Shown here piece after piece: positions 56,513 to 64,000 of a stretch of DNA of 64,000 bases. Position 1 is the stretch's first letter. Each line of letters opens with the position of its first letter. The stretch lies in contig CAVOSX010000002.1 in NCBI GenBank assembly GCA_963699015.1, positions 62,001 to 126,000 of the forward strand, read 5' to 3'. A model generated the notes under the pieces. That model searched no databases. It was not told the DNA's origin and saw nothing but the letters and a program-made list of their open reading frames with translations. The translations under genes and the position numbers were made by a program. This DNA comes from PALSA-505 sp963699015. GTDB lineage: Bacteria; Actinomycetota; Actinomycetes; Streptosporangiales; Streptosporangiaceae.

Positions 56513-56887
56513 TCATCCAGCCCGAACCGCCATCCTGCGCCGGCAACCCCGGGCGCATGCCCTCAGCCATCGCCGCCAGCGCAGGCAACCCCCTCCGCAG
56601 CACCTCGGCGGGCGGCCGCCCCGGTACTTCGGGTACAGCGACCTGAACCCATCGGCGTTGAAGTTATGGATCACATCCCGGACCCGGTCCTCGCTGGTGA
56701 AGGCGACCCTGGCGATCCCGGCCGCGTCCATGCCCTGGGCCGACAGCAGCACCATCTGCGCCCGCCGCCAGGTCACCACCGACCCCGTGGCCCGCCGGAT
56801 GATCCGTACCAGGCGGCGCCCCTCATCATCATCGATCTCACGCACCCGCAGGCGTTCGGTCACCGGCCCAGTCCCGGCGATCAGCAC
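56513..56887 (-). pseudogene. IS630-family transposase N-terminal remnant
   Basis: The first about 85 residues (VREIDDDEGRRLVRIIRRATGSVVTWRRAQMVLLSAQGMDAAGIARVAFTSEDRVRDVIHNFNADGF then RSLYPKYRGGRPP) are the helix-turn-helix domain of IS630-type transposases. After GGRPP the frame becomes Arg/Cys-rich nonsense and the DDE catalytic domain is missing. It is a dead fragment beside another IS scar. Confidence 0.75.
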
Positions 56888-57011
56888 CTCCGGGAGAGCA
56901 CCCGGCTGACGAACTCCGGCTGTCCCGTGCTAGCCGATCCCAGCCATGAACAAGCTGCTGACCTGGGGTGGCTCGGTTTGAGCGGCAAGGCCTCGTCCAG
57001 TTGCAGGCGTC

Positions 57012-57518
57012 TGTCTGCCAGCAGATCTGAGCCACTTCGCCGTGGGGCCGCTGCCCCGCGCCTCCCGGGGCGCTTGACCAGTCATGATCGCCGCACCCTC
57101 CGAGCGTCGCCAGGCACCCCGTTCTTGCCGGGAGCGCGCCTTCCGGTTCCCGCCGTGCAGCCCGCCCCCTACCCGCAGACCGCTACTGAGCGGCGAGCGC
57201 GGATTCACCAGCGCGGAGCCCGGCGGGAGAGGGACTCCGCCTCCATCCTGCCCGGGCCCGAGGCCCCGGTCACCGCCTCGATCCTAAGCCCGCTGCCGGG
57301 GATCGCCAGCACCACAGTCGGCGCGTCCCTGGCCGGCCGCCCGGCCGCGAGCGGCTCGTAGTCGATGCCCGGTCGTGCCCGCAGGCGATCAGGGCCCGCC
57401 AGCACCACCATCACCCGCTTGACCCCTCATGAGGAACGCCCCCGACGGCTCAGCTGAGATGACAGGAAACCCGCAGATGGCTCAGACGCGCTGACAATAG
57501 CTCAGATTCGCTGGCAGA
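57012..57518. mobile_element. Degenerate insertion element bounded by inverted repeats
   Basis: TGTCTGCCAGCAGATCTGAGCC (57012-57033) has an inverted near-copy at 57499-57518 (AGCTCAGATTCGCTGGCAGA). A second internal copy, GGCTCAGACGCGCTGACA, lies just inside the right end (57479-57496), and multiple subterminal repeats of this kind are typical of IS21-family ends. The roughly 500 bases between hold no complete transposase, so this is a remnant or a non-autonomous element. Confidence 0.5.
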
Positions 57519-57700
57519 CGACACCGGCCGGGGCAAACGTGAGCTGCTACGGCCCTAGCTCGCCGCGGCCCGGCCGCAGCCGACGAGGAGATCAGTTACC
57601 TTGTGCTGCGTTTCGGGACCTTCGTCCAACTTCATGACGTTCTGGGGCCCGGGATGTCAGACTCATGGGAAATGGTGGGAACTCACCAGATCTAGGGCCC

Positions 57701-60223
57701 ATGGCGTTAACGACAATTCGGCACAACCTGCCGGCCGAGCCGAACAGGTTCATCGGCCGCGAGCGCGATATAGACGCACTTCGGGGCTTTCTTGCCGCTA
57801 CCCGGGCGGTGACCCTCTGCGGGGTCGGCGGAATCGGGAAGACACGTCTGGCCCTGCACGTGGTCGCGATGCTGGCCGATGGCTTCCCCGACGGCGCGTG
57901 GCTGGTCGAACTCGGCGATGTCGGGCAGCCCGATCTCGTGGTCGCGCGCGTGGCCGGCACGATCGGGGTGACCGAGGAGACCGGCCGTCCGCTGGTCGAA
58001 ACGCTGATCGAGGCGTTGCGCCCGCGCCGCCTGCTGCTGGCCCTGGACAACTGTGAGCACCTGGTGGAGGCGTGCGCGCGGCTGTGCCAGCGGCTGCTGG
58101 CCGGCGTGCCCGAGCTGCGCGTGGTGGCCACGAGCCGCGAGCCGCTGCGCATGCCCGCCGAGACGGTGTGGCGGGTGGAACCGCTGTCGATTCCGCCGCA
58201 GGAGGCCGCCGGGCAGGCTCTCGGGGAGCTGTCCGGCTACGAGGCCATCAGCCTGTTCGTCGAGCGGGCCGGCGCGGCCCGGCCGGGGTTCGCGCTCACG
58301 GTGCAGAACGCCGGGGTCGTGACCGGCCTGTGCCGCGCGCTGGACGGGGTTCCGCTGGCAATCGAGCTGGCCGCGGCCCGGGTCCGGGCGCTGTCCGTGG
58401 AGCAGATCTCGGCCCTGCTGACCGATCGTTTCCGGCTGCTTGCCGTCGGCGACCGCACGGCCCCGGCGAGGCAGCGGACGCTGCGAGCCACGATCGACTG
58501 GAGTCACACCCTGCTGACCAGGAAGGAGCAGGTGCTCCTGGCCCGGCTGTCGGTGTTCGCGGGCTGGTCACTGGAGATGGCCGAGCAGATCTGCGCCGAC
58601 GACGAGGCATCGGGGGCCGGCGACCACCTGCTGCCCGGTGACGTGCTGGATCTGATCACGACGCTGGTAGATAAGTCGCTGGTGGTCGTGGACGGCGAAC
58701 TGCTCGGGCAGACCCGGTACCGGCTGCTCGATTCCATCCGCGAGTACGCGGCCGAGCGGCTGGCGGCCGCGGGCGAGACCGCGCAACTGCAGCGCAGGCT
58801 GTGCGACTACTTCCTGCGGTACCTGGAGCACGCGGCCGCGATCGGCATGGTCAGGATTGCCGCTCCCTGGTCGGCCACCGTTGACGTGTTCCGCCGGTGT
58901 GATGCCGATCAGGACAACATGCAGCAGGTGCTTTCGGGCTGCCTGGCCGACGGTGACGCCGAAACGGGGCTGCGGATCTGCACGGCCCTGGGCGCGTACT
59001 GGACCGCGCGCGGCGCCTTTGTGCGCGGCAGCGAGTGGTTCGATCGTTTCCTCGCCGCCGAACGCGAGCCCGGGGCCGCGCCCCGCCTGTCCCCCGGCGT
59101 GCACGGCGCGGCTCTGGTCGCCCGAGCGCAACTGGTGCTGGCGAGCGACCCGGCCGCAGCGGCGCGGGACGCCGAGGCGGGCCTGGAGCTGTGCCGCCAG
59201 GGCGGGGCGCAGGTGTGGGTCGCGGCGGCGCTCAACCTGCTCGCCGAGGCGGACCTGCACGCGGGACGCCTGGACCAGGCGCGCGAGCGCCTCGACGAAG
59301 CCCTGGCCGTCAGCCGGGCGATTCCCGATGAGTGGAACGAGGGCTACGCGCTCGGCACTGCGGCCGGCCTCGCCGCGGCGCAAGGCAGGCTGCGGGAGGC
59401 ACAGCGCCTCGGTGAAGCGGCGCTGGAGGTCATGCGGCGGATCGATCAGCAGTGGGGCGCGGCGCGGACGCTGGCCGGGCTCGGCTCGCTGGCCAGGCTG
59501 CGCGGCGATCCGGGCGGCGCGCGCCGCTGCTATCTCGAAGCGCTGCCCATCCTGCGGGAGATAGACGCCCGGCCTGAAATCGCCCGCTGCCTGGCCGGCA
59601 TCGGCCGGATGGCGCTCGACGAGGGCGTGACCGAGGTGGCCTGGGGGCACCTGGCCGAGAGCCTTCGGCTCAGCCAGGCGACCGGGGCGCGGGCGGGGGT
59701 GGCGCACGGACTGGAAGGGATGGCCGCGCTCGCCGACGCCCTGAGCCGCGGCGATCTTGCCGTCCGGCTGACCGCGGCAGCCTCGACGCTGCGGGAGTCG
59801 GCCGGGTTCCCGGCCATCCCCGGGGCGCGGATCGAGCGCTACCTGGTCCCGGCCCGACGCGATCTCGGCGAGCCCGCGGTAGCCCGGCTGTGGGCGGCGG
59901 GCGCGGCGCTGAGCGCGGATGAGGCCGTCGCGCTCGCGCTCGGCGCGGTACCCGCCAAGCCAGGGAACGGCGCCGGCCCCGGGGCCGGTGCCCGGGGTAA
60001 CGGATCAGGCCCCGCGGTCACGCCGCCGAGCACGCTTACCCCGCGCGAGCGCGAGATCGCCGCCCTGGTGTCGCGCGGCATGACTAACCGGGCCATCGCC
60101 GGGGAGCTGGTCATCAGCACGGCCACGGTGGCCAGGCACGTCGCGAACATCATGACGAAGCTGGGCTTCCAGTCGCGGGCTCAGATCGCCGTCTGGATGT
60201 CGCAGAACGATCCCGGGAGGTAA
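57701..60223 (+). CDS. LuxR-family regulator with NB-ARC/AAA ATPase and TPR-like region
   Basis: An 840-residue transcriptional regulator. The P-loop GVGGIGKT (41-48) follows RFIGRERDIDALRGFL; Walker B is LLLALDNCEHLVEAC and the sensor VATSREPLR. An AfsR/MalT-like helical arm (ATIDWSHTLLTRKEQVLLARLSVFAG) and TPR-like repeats fill about 300-720. The C-terminal LuxR helix-turn-helix is LTPREREIAALVSRGMTNRAIAGELVISTATVARHVANIMTKLG. No N-terminal SARP domain is present. It may control neighbouring genes, such as the luciferase-like oxidoreductase that follows by 70 bases. An ATG 12 codons earlier is possible. Confidence 0.9.
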   Translation: MALTTIRHNLPAEPNRFIGRERDIDALRGFLAATRAVTLCGVGGIGKTRLALHVVAMLADGFPDGAWLVELGDVGQPDLVVARVAGTIGVTEETGRPLVETLIEALRPRRLLLALDNCEHLVEACARLCQRLLAGVPELRVVATSREPLRMPAETVWRVEPLSIPPQEAAGQALGELSGYEAISLFVERAGAARPGFALTVQNAGVVTGLCRALDGVPLAIELAAARVRALSVEQISALLTDRFRLLAVGDRTAPARQRTLRATIDWSHTLLTRKEQVLLARLSVFAGWSLEMAEQICADDEASGAGDHLLPGDVLDLITTLVDKSLVVVDGELLGQTRYRLLDSIREYAAERLAAAGETAQLQRRLCDYFLRYLEHAAAIGMVRIAAPWSATVDVFRRCDADQDNMQQVLSGCLADGDAETGLRICTALGAYWTARGAFVRGSEWFDRFLAAEREPGAAPRLSPGVHGAALVARAQLVLASDPAAAARDAEAGLELCRQGGAQVWVAAALNLLAEADLHAGRLDQARERLDEALAVSRAIPDEWNEGYALGTAAGLAAAQGRLREAQRLGEAALEVMRRIDQQWGAARTLAGLGSLARLRGDPGGARRCYLEALPILREIDARPEIARCLAGIGRMALDEGVTEVAWGHLAESLRLSQATGARAGVAHGLEGMAALADALSRGDLAVRLTAAASTLRESAGFPAIPGARIERYLVPARRDLGEPAVARLWAAGAALSADEAVALALGAVPAKPGNGAGPGAGARGNGSGPAVTPPSTLTPREREIAALVSRGMTNRAIAGELVISTATVARHVANIMTKLGFQSRAQIAVWMSQNDPGR

Positions 60224-60293
60224 CCCGGCCTGCGTCGCCGGGCACTCGCGCCGCCGCCCCGCAATGTCAGAGGGTCCTGGTAAAAACCCGACC

Positions 60294-61130
60294 ATGGCCG
60301 GACACCAAATCCGCAGTGGCTTCGTCCTGCCCGGGGGGACCGCCACGGAGCAGCTCGATCTGGCGGTTCTCGCCGAGCAGGCAGGCTGGGACGGGATCTT
60401 CGTCTTCGAGGTCGCCTACGGCATCGACCCCTGGGGCCTGCTGGCCGCCATGGCCGCGCGCACGACACGGATCAAGCTCGGCACCATGCTCACCCCGCTG
60501 CCATGGCGACGGCCGTGGAAGGTGGCAAGCCAGGTCGTGACGCTCGATCAGCTGTCCGGCGGGCGGGCGATCCTGGCGGTGGGGGTGGGTGCGACCGATA
60601 CCGAGCTGCCGAGCACCGGGGAGGTGACGGACCTCCGCGGCCGCGCAGAGCGGCTGGACGAGGGCATCGACCTGATCCGCGAACTGTGGGCAGGCCGGAA
60701 CGACTACCAGGGCAAGCACTACGTCTACCGGACCGGGCGGATGGATCTCGGACAGGTAGCCACGCCGGTCCAGGAACGGATCCCGATCTGGGTGGTCGGC
60801 GTGTGGCCCAGGCCCAAGTCCATGCGCAGGGTGCTGCGCTGCGACGGGATCATCCCGCAGTACGACCTCGGCGGCCGGGAGCACAAGCCCAGCGACGCGC
60901 TCGCGGCGAAGGACTGGCTGATCGAGCACGGAGCCGGGGCCGGACTGGATGTGATCTCCGAGGGCGAGACGCCTGCTGATGATCACGCCGCGGCCGTCGC
61001 CGCGGTCGCCCCGTGGGCAGAGGCAGGGTGCACCTGGTGGCTGGAGACACGCTGGGAGATGCCGCACGACGCCGGGGACCGAATGCTTCAGATTCGCGAG
61101 CGGCTCAACGCAGGCCCGCCGACCGGGTAG
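60294..61130 (+). CDS. Luciferase-like (LLM class) flavin-dependent oxidoreductase
   Basis: A 278-residue bacterial-luciferase-fold protein. GFVLPGGTATEQLDLAVLAEQAGWDGIFVFE is the first barrel strand and helix; MAARTTRIKLGTMLTPLPWRRPWKVASQVVTLDQLSGGRAILAVGVG is the family signature; IPIWVVGVWPRPKSMRRVLRCDGIIP is a C-terminal flavin-contact block. It probably uses FMN or F420, both common in actinomycetes; the substrate is unknown. Start choice is weak: neither this ATG nor the one ten codons upstream (60264) has a clear ribosome site, which suggests coupling to, or a leaderless start after, the LuxR-type gene. Confidence 0.85.
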   Translation: MAGHQIRSGFVLPGGTATEQLDLAVLAEQAGWDGIFVFEVAYGIDPWGLLAAMAARTTRIKLGTMLTPLPWRRPWKVASQVVTLDQLSGGRAILAVGVGATDTELPSTGEVTDLRGRAERLDEGIDLIRELWAGRNDYQGKHYVYRTGRMDLGQVATPVQERIPIWVVGVWPRPKSMRRVLRCDGIIPQYDLGGREHKPSDALAAKDWLIEHGAGAGLDVISEGETPADDHAAAVAAVAPWAEAGCTWWLETRWEMPHDAGDRMLQIRERLNAGPPTG

Positions 61131-61171
61131 GCAGCCCGGGCGCGATTGACGAGTGACGGCCTGTCCTCAGC

Positions 61172-61256
61172 TGTGGATGAATATGTGGACAATCCGGTGG
61201 AGAAACAACCGATGCCGGGGATAACCCTGTCATTTCTGTGGACGGTATGTGGACGG
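61172..61256. other. Cluster of four DnaA-box-like sequences
   Basis: TGTGGATGA (61172-61180), TGTGGACAA (61184-61192, a perfect actinomycete DnaA box TTGTCCACA on the minus strand), TGTGGACGG (61237-61245) and TGTGGACGG (61248-61256) all point the same way within 85 bases. No dnaA, dnaN or gyrase gene is near, so this is not the usual origin; it could titrate or respond to DnaA. Confidence 0.45.
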
Positions 61257-61510
61257 CCAGAAAATCTTGAGAATGCTGGCCGCGAACTCTTGTGCCGGAT
61301 AGCCGGCAAGCAGTAGAAATGGCTCACCGGAAACGGTGACCAGCCGGGGGAAACCCCGGAACGCAGGAAGAGCCGGGAAGCCGGCGCTTCAGGCGGGTCA
61401 CTGGCCCTGGTAGCAGGTCGAACGGTGCATCGCAGCCGGGCAACCGGAAGCTTTGCGGCGTAAGACCGGACGGGACCCCTCCATCTCATGCATGGAGGGG
61501 TCCCGCTTTA
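61257..61510 (+). ncRNA. Candidate structured non-coding RNA of unknown class with terminator
   Basis: About 250 gene-free bases form a string of hairpins, many capped by GNRA-type loops: GCCGG/CCGGC (61294-61307), CACCG-GAAA-CGGTG (61325-61338), CCGGGG-GAAA-CCCCGG (61343-61358) and CCGG-GCAA-CCGG (61435-61446), all enclosed before a perfect terminator stem GGGACCCCTCCAT with its complement (61472-61504) and GCTTTATT. No reading frame, tRNA or known core (RNase P, tmRNA, SRP, cobalamin) was recognised. Confidence 0.55.
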
Positions 61511-61849
61511 TTCTCCCATGACCATTCTGCCCGGCCGCGACAACGCGTACTCACATTGACACGCGGCCGGTCAGGCTTTCCCAGCCTGCCCGCCCTTGCC
61601 CGGCCGGGCCCGCCTCGCTGGGGGTCCTGTCAAAGCGAGGCAGGTAACGCTTCAGCCTGCCCCGGGCACTGCCGGTCGGGCCGGGGGTACAGATGACCCT
61701 GGCCGGCCACCGGGAGGGTCGGTGCGCCAGGTACGTGGAGCCGTGCGTCCTGTCGGGCCGGCCGGGCACCCGTGGTGCAAAACCCTGCCGGGCCGGGAAG
61801 CAGGCGTCATGACCGCCCACATACCCGTGGCGGGCGTGTGATCCAGGCG

Positions 61850-61884
61850 TGGTAGTCGCGCGTCACCCTTATAGACGACTACCA
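61850..61884. promoter_or_regulatory. Inverted repeat upstream of a small CxxC protein gene
   Basis: TGGTAGTCG (61850-61858) and CGACTACCA (61876-61884) form a perfect 9-base inverted repeat with a 17-base spacer containing CTTATAGA. It lies 40 bases before the start at 61924 and could be an operator or a transcript-end hairpin. Confidence 0.4.
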
Positions 61885-61923
61885 GCTAGCGACGGCTGCC
61901 CGGATGTGCGGAGACGACCGGCC

Positions 61924-62070
61924 ATGACCCAGCACGTGCCCGACGATGAGGTCTGCGCGACGTGCGGCCTGCCCTTGGAAGTGCATTTCCTGTTTGACGA
62001 GATCACCGGTCGGCACCACCAGCCGGATCCTGTCTGCCCGGATGGTTCGACCGTACCCGCGCCCGTGTAA
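61924..62070 (+). CDS. Small CxxC protein (48 aa)
   Basis: A 48-residue acidic protein with the knuckle CATCGLPLEVHFLFDEITGRHHQPDPVC; a Cys pair, two His and a third Cys could bind zinc. GGAG lies about 11 bases before the ATG. A perfect inverted repeat sits upstream. The size and the Cys/His arrangement suggest a tiny zinc-ribbon-like regulator or toxin partner, but this is only a guess. It lies in an otherwise gene-poor stretch, so it may also be spurious. Confidence 0.45.
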   Translation: MTQHVPDDEVCATCGLPLEVHFLFDEITGRHHQPDPVCPDGSTVPAPV

Positions 62071-62281
62071 CTGCGCCCGCACGGCGAACAAGCAGCTACG
62101 GTCATGCCGGGCATCCCTGCTGACCCCCCCGGGATTCGGGGGCACCGTGCCGTTGTCGTCGTTTTCGATGCCGCCGCCGTAGCTGTCATCTCCCCTGGAC
62201 GTGGCCGCCGTGTCAGGTTCGCGGCATTGACCGCGCGGCGGCTTGCCCTTGACTCGGTGGACTCGGCCAAGATCATCGTAC

Positions 62282-62425
62282 GGCGAGGACAAGCCTCAGG
62301 GCTGGAGGCTGCAGCAGCCAGCTCCTGGCGTCATGACCTGGATCACTCCGGCCGGGCGCCATTACCTCACCGCCCCACCCGGCACCCCGGCTGACCTCGG
62401 CCCTGACACCGCCACAGGCCGCTAG
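62282..62425 (+). pseudogene. Tail of a second DUF222/HNH endonuclease
   Basis: The frame reads GEDKPQGWRLQQPAPGVMTW then ITPAGRHYLTAPPGTPADL and stops. This matches the end of the HNH gene at 28490-30389 (KQAPGWHLEQPSPGVLVWQPPHGRRYTAG). The HNH core and all upstream parts are missing. It is a remnant that overlaps the phosphoesterase stop by four bases. Confidence 0.6.
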
Positions 62426-63918
62426 CGGGAGACCGGCGGGCGGGGCGGGCCAGGCTCCTGGGCCGGCATGGAGTTCGTCGCCGGGATCGGGTAGGGGATG
62501 CCTACGTCGAAGGTGCCGGCCAGCGCGTTGAGTACGGCCTGCTCGGTGACCTGCAGGTCGTCGCCCAGCTTGGCTTCGGGCAGCGGCGGCACCGAGGTGT
62601 TCGGAGGTCGGGTCAGGGCCAGTGCGCTGGTCATGTCGCCGGTGGCCGCTCGCCGCCAGGCCGACAGGTTCGGCACCTCGACGCCGAACCTGCTCTCGAT
62701 GAAGCGCAGCAGCGAGGTGTGGTCGAACACGTCGGAGCACAGGTGCCCGCCGCGGCTGAACGGCGAGACCACCAGGCAGGGGGTACGGAATCCGAGGCCG
62801 ACCGGGCCGGCGATGCCGTCGGCTGCTGCCGGCAGCGGAGCGGCCAGCCATTCACCCGCCGTGCCTTCCGGGGACGTGACCGGCGGCACGTGGTCGAAGA
62901 AGCCGCCGTTCTCGTCGTGCACGATGAACATCACGGTCTGCGCCCACACCTCGGGATTGGCGACCAGCGTGTGCAGGGTGTCCTGGACGAAGTTCTCGCC
63001 GTACTCGGGCGGTGCGGCCGGGTGCTCGCACTGGGCCAGCGGCGGGATGATCCAGGACACCGCGGGCAGCCGCCCGGCGGCGACATCCTCGTGGAAGTCG
63101 TCCGGCCAGGACGGTGTCAGCGCCTTGCTGGTCAGCTCGAATCCGGTGACCGAGAGCGGGTCGGTGAAGGCCTTGAAATAGGGCAGCGGGCTGAGCGCGA
63201 GCTCGGCGAGCGGATGGTTGTAGACCTTCCAGCTGATCCCGGCGGCCTGCAGGCGCTCCGGCATGGTCTCCCAGTGCAGCGTGCCGTAGTGGGCAATCCG
63301 GTCATAGCTTGTCGCCAGCACCGGGCCGCCCGCCTTGGCGTCCGGGTCGATCGTGCCCGACATCGCCATGATCCGGTTGGGATCGGTGGGGCCGAGGACC
63401 GAGCAGAAATAGCTGTCGCACACGGTGAAGGCGTCGGCCAGGGCGTAGTAGAAGGCGAGATCCTGGCGGGTCATGTGGCCCATGGTCAGCGGGCCGTTGC
63501 CGGCGCCGTCGGACGCCACGTGCGCGGTGACGAACCCGTCCATGCGGCCGCCGTTCCAGCTGCGGTGCTGTGGCCCCCAGTCATGCGTGATGTCGTTGGT
63601 GGTCTGGCCGTTCTTCAGCGGCGGATCACTGACCAGGTGGAACGGTTGCAGGTAGCCGTTCGGGTCGGCGCCGGTCCCCGGCTGGTAGCCGAACTGGTCG
63701 AATACCGGGTGCCGCACTCCCCCGACGTCGCGGGTCAGCACGTGCGGGTCGGAAAACCCGCGGACGGCCGACATCGTGCCGAAGTAGTGGTCGAACGACC
63801 GGTTCTCCTGCATCATGATCACCACGTGCCGGATGTCGCTGAGCCCGGCCGAGCCAGGGACCGTCGCGCCGGCCGCGGCTTCCACGAGCTTGCGCTGAGA
63901 CGACGTCATCAGCGGCAC
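62422..63918 (-). CDS. Phospholipase C/acid phosphatase-like phosphoesterase
   Basis: A 498-residue member of the phosphoesterase family that includes bacterial phospholipase C and AcpA. The catalytic and metal-binding blocks are IRHVVIMMQENRSFDHYFGT near the N-terminus, DSYFCSVLGPTDPNR, and FIVHDENGGFFDHVPPV, GFRTPCLVVSPFSRGG and FDHTSLLRFIESRFG in the C-terminal half. Family members cleave phospholipids or phosphate esters outside the cell, usually after Tat export. Here the N-terminus (MTSSQRKLVEAAAGATVPG) carries no signal, so the enzyme may be cytoplasmic or N-truncated. The start is GTG at 63918 or ATG at 63909. Confidence 0.85.
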   Translation of the reverse strand: MPLMTSSQRKLVEAAAGATVPGSAGLSDIRHVVIMMQENRSFDHYFGTMSAVRGFSDPHVLTRDVGGVRHPVFDQFGYQPGTGADPNGYLQPFHLVSDPPLKNGQTTNDITHDWGPQHRSWNGGRMDGFVTAHVASDGAGNGPLTMGHMTRQDLAFYYALADAFTVCDSYFCSVLGPTDPNRIMAMSGTIDPDAKAGGPVLATSYDRIAHYGTLHWETMPERLQAAGISWKVYNHPLAELALSPLPYFKAFTDPLSVTGFELTSKALTPSWPDDFHEDVAAGRLPAVSWIIPPLAQCEHPAAPPEYGENFVQDTLHTLVANPEVWAQTVMFIVHDENGGFFDHVPPVTSPEGTAGEWLAAPLPAAADGIAGPVGLGFRTPCLVVSPFSRGGHLCSDVFDHTSLLRFIESRFGVEVPNLSAWRRAATGDMTSALALTRPPNTSVPPLPEAKLGDDLQVTEQAVLNALAGTFDVGIPYPIPATNSMPAQEPGPPRPPVSR

Positions 63919-63958
63919 AGTCGCGACAGCAGCCTCATGTGCACCACTGTAGTGGGCG

Positions 63959-64000
63959 CTACCGCCCGGCTACATAGCCTTCCAGCCGTTCGGCGAGCTG
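63959..64000 (-). CDS. Possible C-terminal end of an upstream gene
   Basis: On the minus strand the frame from the window edge reads QLAERLEGYVAGR and stops at 63959, a protein-like end in the same direction as the phosphoesterase. Only 13 residues are visible, so no identity can be given. Confidence 0.3.
   Translation of the reverse strand, partial: QLAERLEGYVAGR

Noticed and set aside
56888..57414. Minus-strand frames in the IS-scar region as real genes
   Set aside because: They are short, Arg/Gly/Pro-rich and lack any conserved pattern; they fall between inverted repeat ends and look like decayed or non-coding element DNA.
61310..61440. Cobalamin riboswitch in the same RNA
   Set aside because: The CACTGG and GGGAAG words appear in the wrong order and the B12 box is absent.
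61390..61470. SAM-type riboswitch in the 3' half of the structured RNA (GGTCACTGGCCC ... GGGCAACC ... AAGACC)
   Set aside because: Only isolated words match; the helices and order of the SAM-I or SAM-IV core could not be built, and no methionine gene follows.

Overview
This is about 64 kb of very GC-rich DNA. It is almost certainly from an actinomycete: it carries a WhiB-type regulator, a DUF222/13E12-type HNH endonuclease, an Rpf-like LysM protein, a CYTH-CHAD protein, DUF3040, DUF6328 and DUF6458-type small membrane proteins, a SigB/F-type sigma factor, ANTAR and SpoIIE-type phosphatase regulators, and many GTG starts. A soil actinomycete of the Streptosporangiales/Treboniales type fits, but the sequence does not fix the genus. 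The window looks like ordinary chromosome with a few transposon scars, not a phage or plasmid.

Layout. 1-5.3 kb: end of an unknown gene, a GH79-like glycosidase, a small conserved gene, an orphan HypX hydrogenase-maturation enzyme and a LysM/Rpf-like wall hydrolase behind a long structured leader. 5.6-16.3 kb: a STAND/TPR ATPase, an Amidase_3 wall amidase, an aldo/keto reductase, a repeat-rich one-pass membrane protein, trehalose-phosphate synthase and an APH-family kinase. 16.5-21.7 kb: a formate dehydrogenase operon (fdhA, fdhB, NrfD-like membrane subunit); fdhA contains an in-frame UGA followed by an E. coli-type SECIS hairpin, so it is a selenoprotein. 21.8-30.8 kb: a FUSC-type membrane protein, an SGNH hydrolase, a beta-lactamase-fold hydrolase, DNA polymerase X, an HNH endonuclease and a small Rho_N-like protein. 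30.9-36.4 kb: a tight minus-strand group (NDH-2, ATP-dependent DNA ligase, LigD-type polymerase, SurE, FAD oxidoreductase) with an end-joining flavour.

36.7-50.6 kb is a stress/signalling block. It holds WhiB, a SigB/F sigma factor with its own stress-type promoter, a universal stress protein, a LapA-like protein, a SpoIIE phosphatase, an ANTAR protein, a STAS antagonist, an RsbA-like MEDS/HATPase protein, a small hydrophobic protein, a glycosyltransferase behind a promoter plus hairpin/U-run, and a translationally coupled phosphatase-kinase-receiver operon. 50.7-64 kb: CYTH-CHAD, a beta-propeller protein, a PEBP protein, a beta-helix surface protein, an allene-oxide-cyclase-like secreted protein, IS remnants, a LuxR/ATPase regulator, a luciferase-like oxidoreductase, a gene-free stretch with a DnaA-box cluster and a structured RNA, and a phospholipase C-like phosphoesterase.

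A window-wide feature is that at least nine genes are broken by single-base indels (13 sites), most of them traceable to G/C homopolymers, while the encoded proteins are otherwise intact. This looks more like assembly or sequencing indels than real gene decay, and these genes are annotated here at full restored length.
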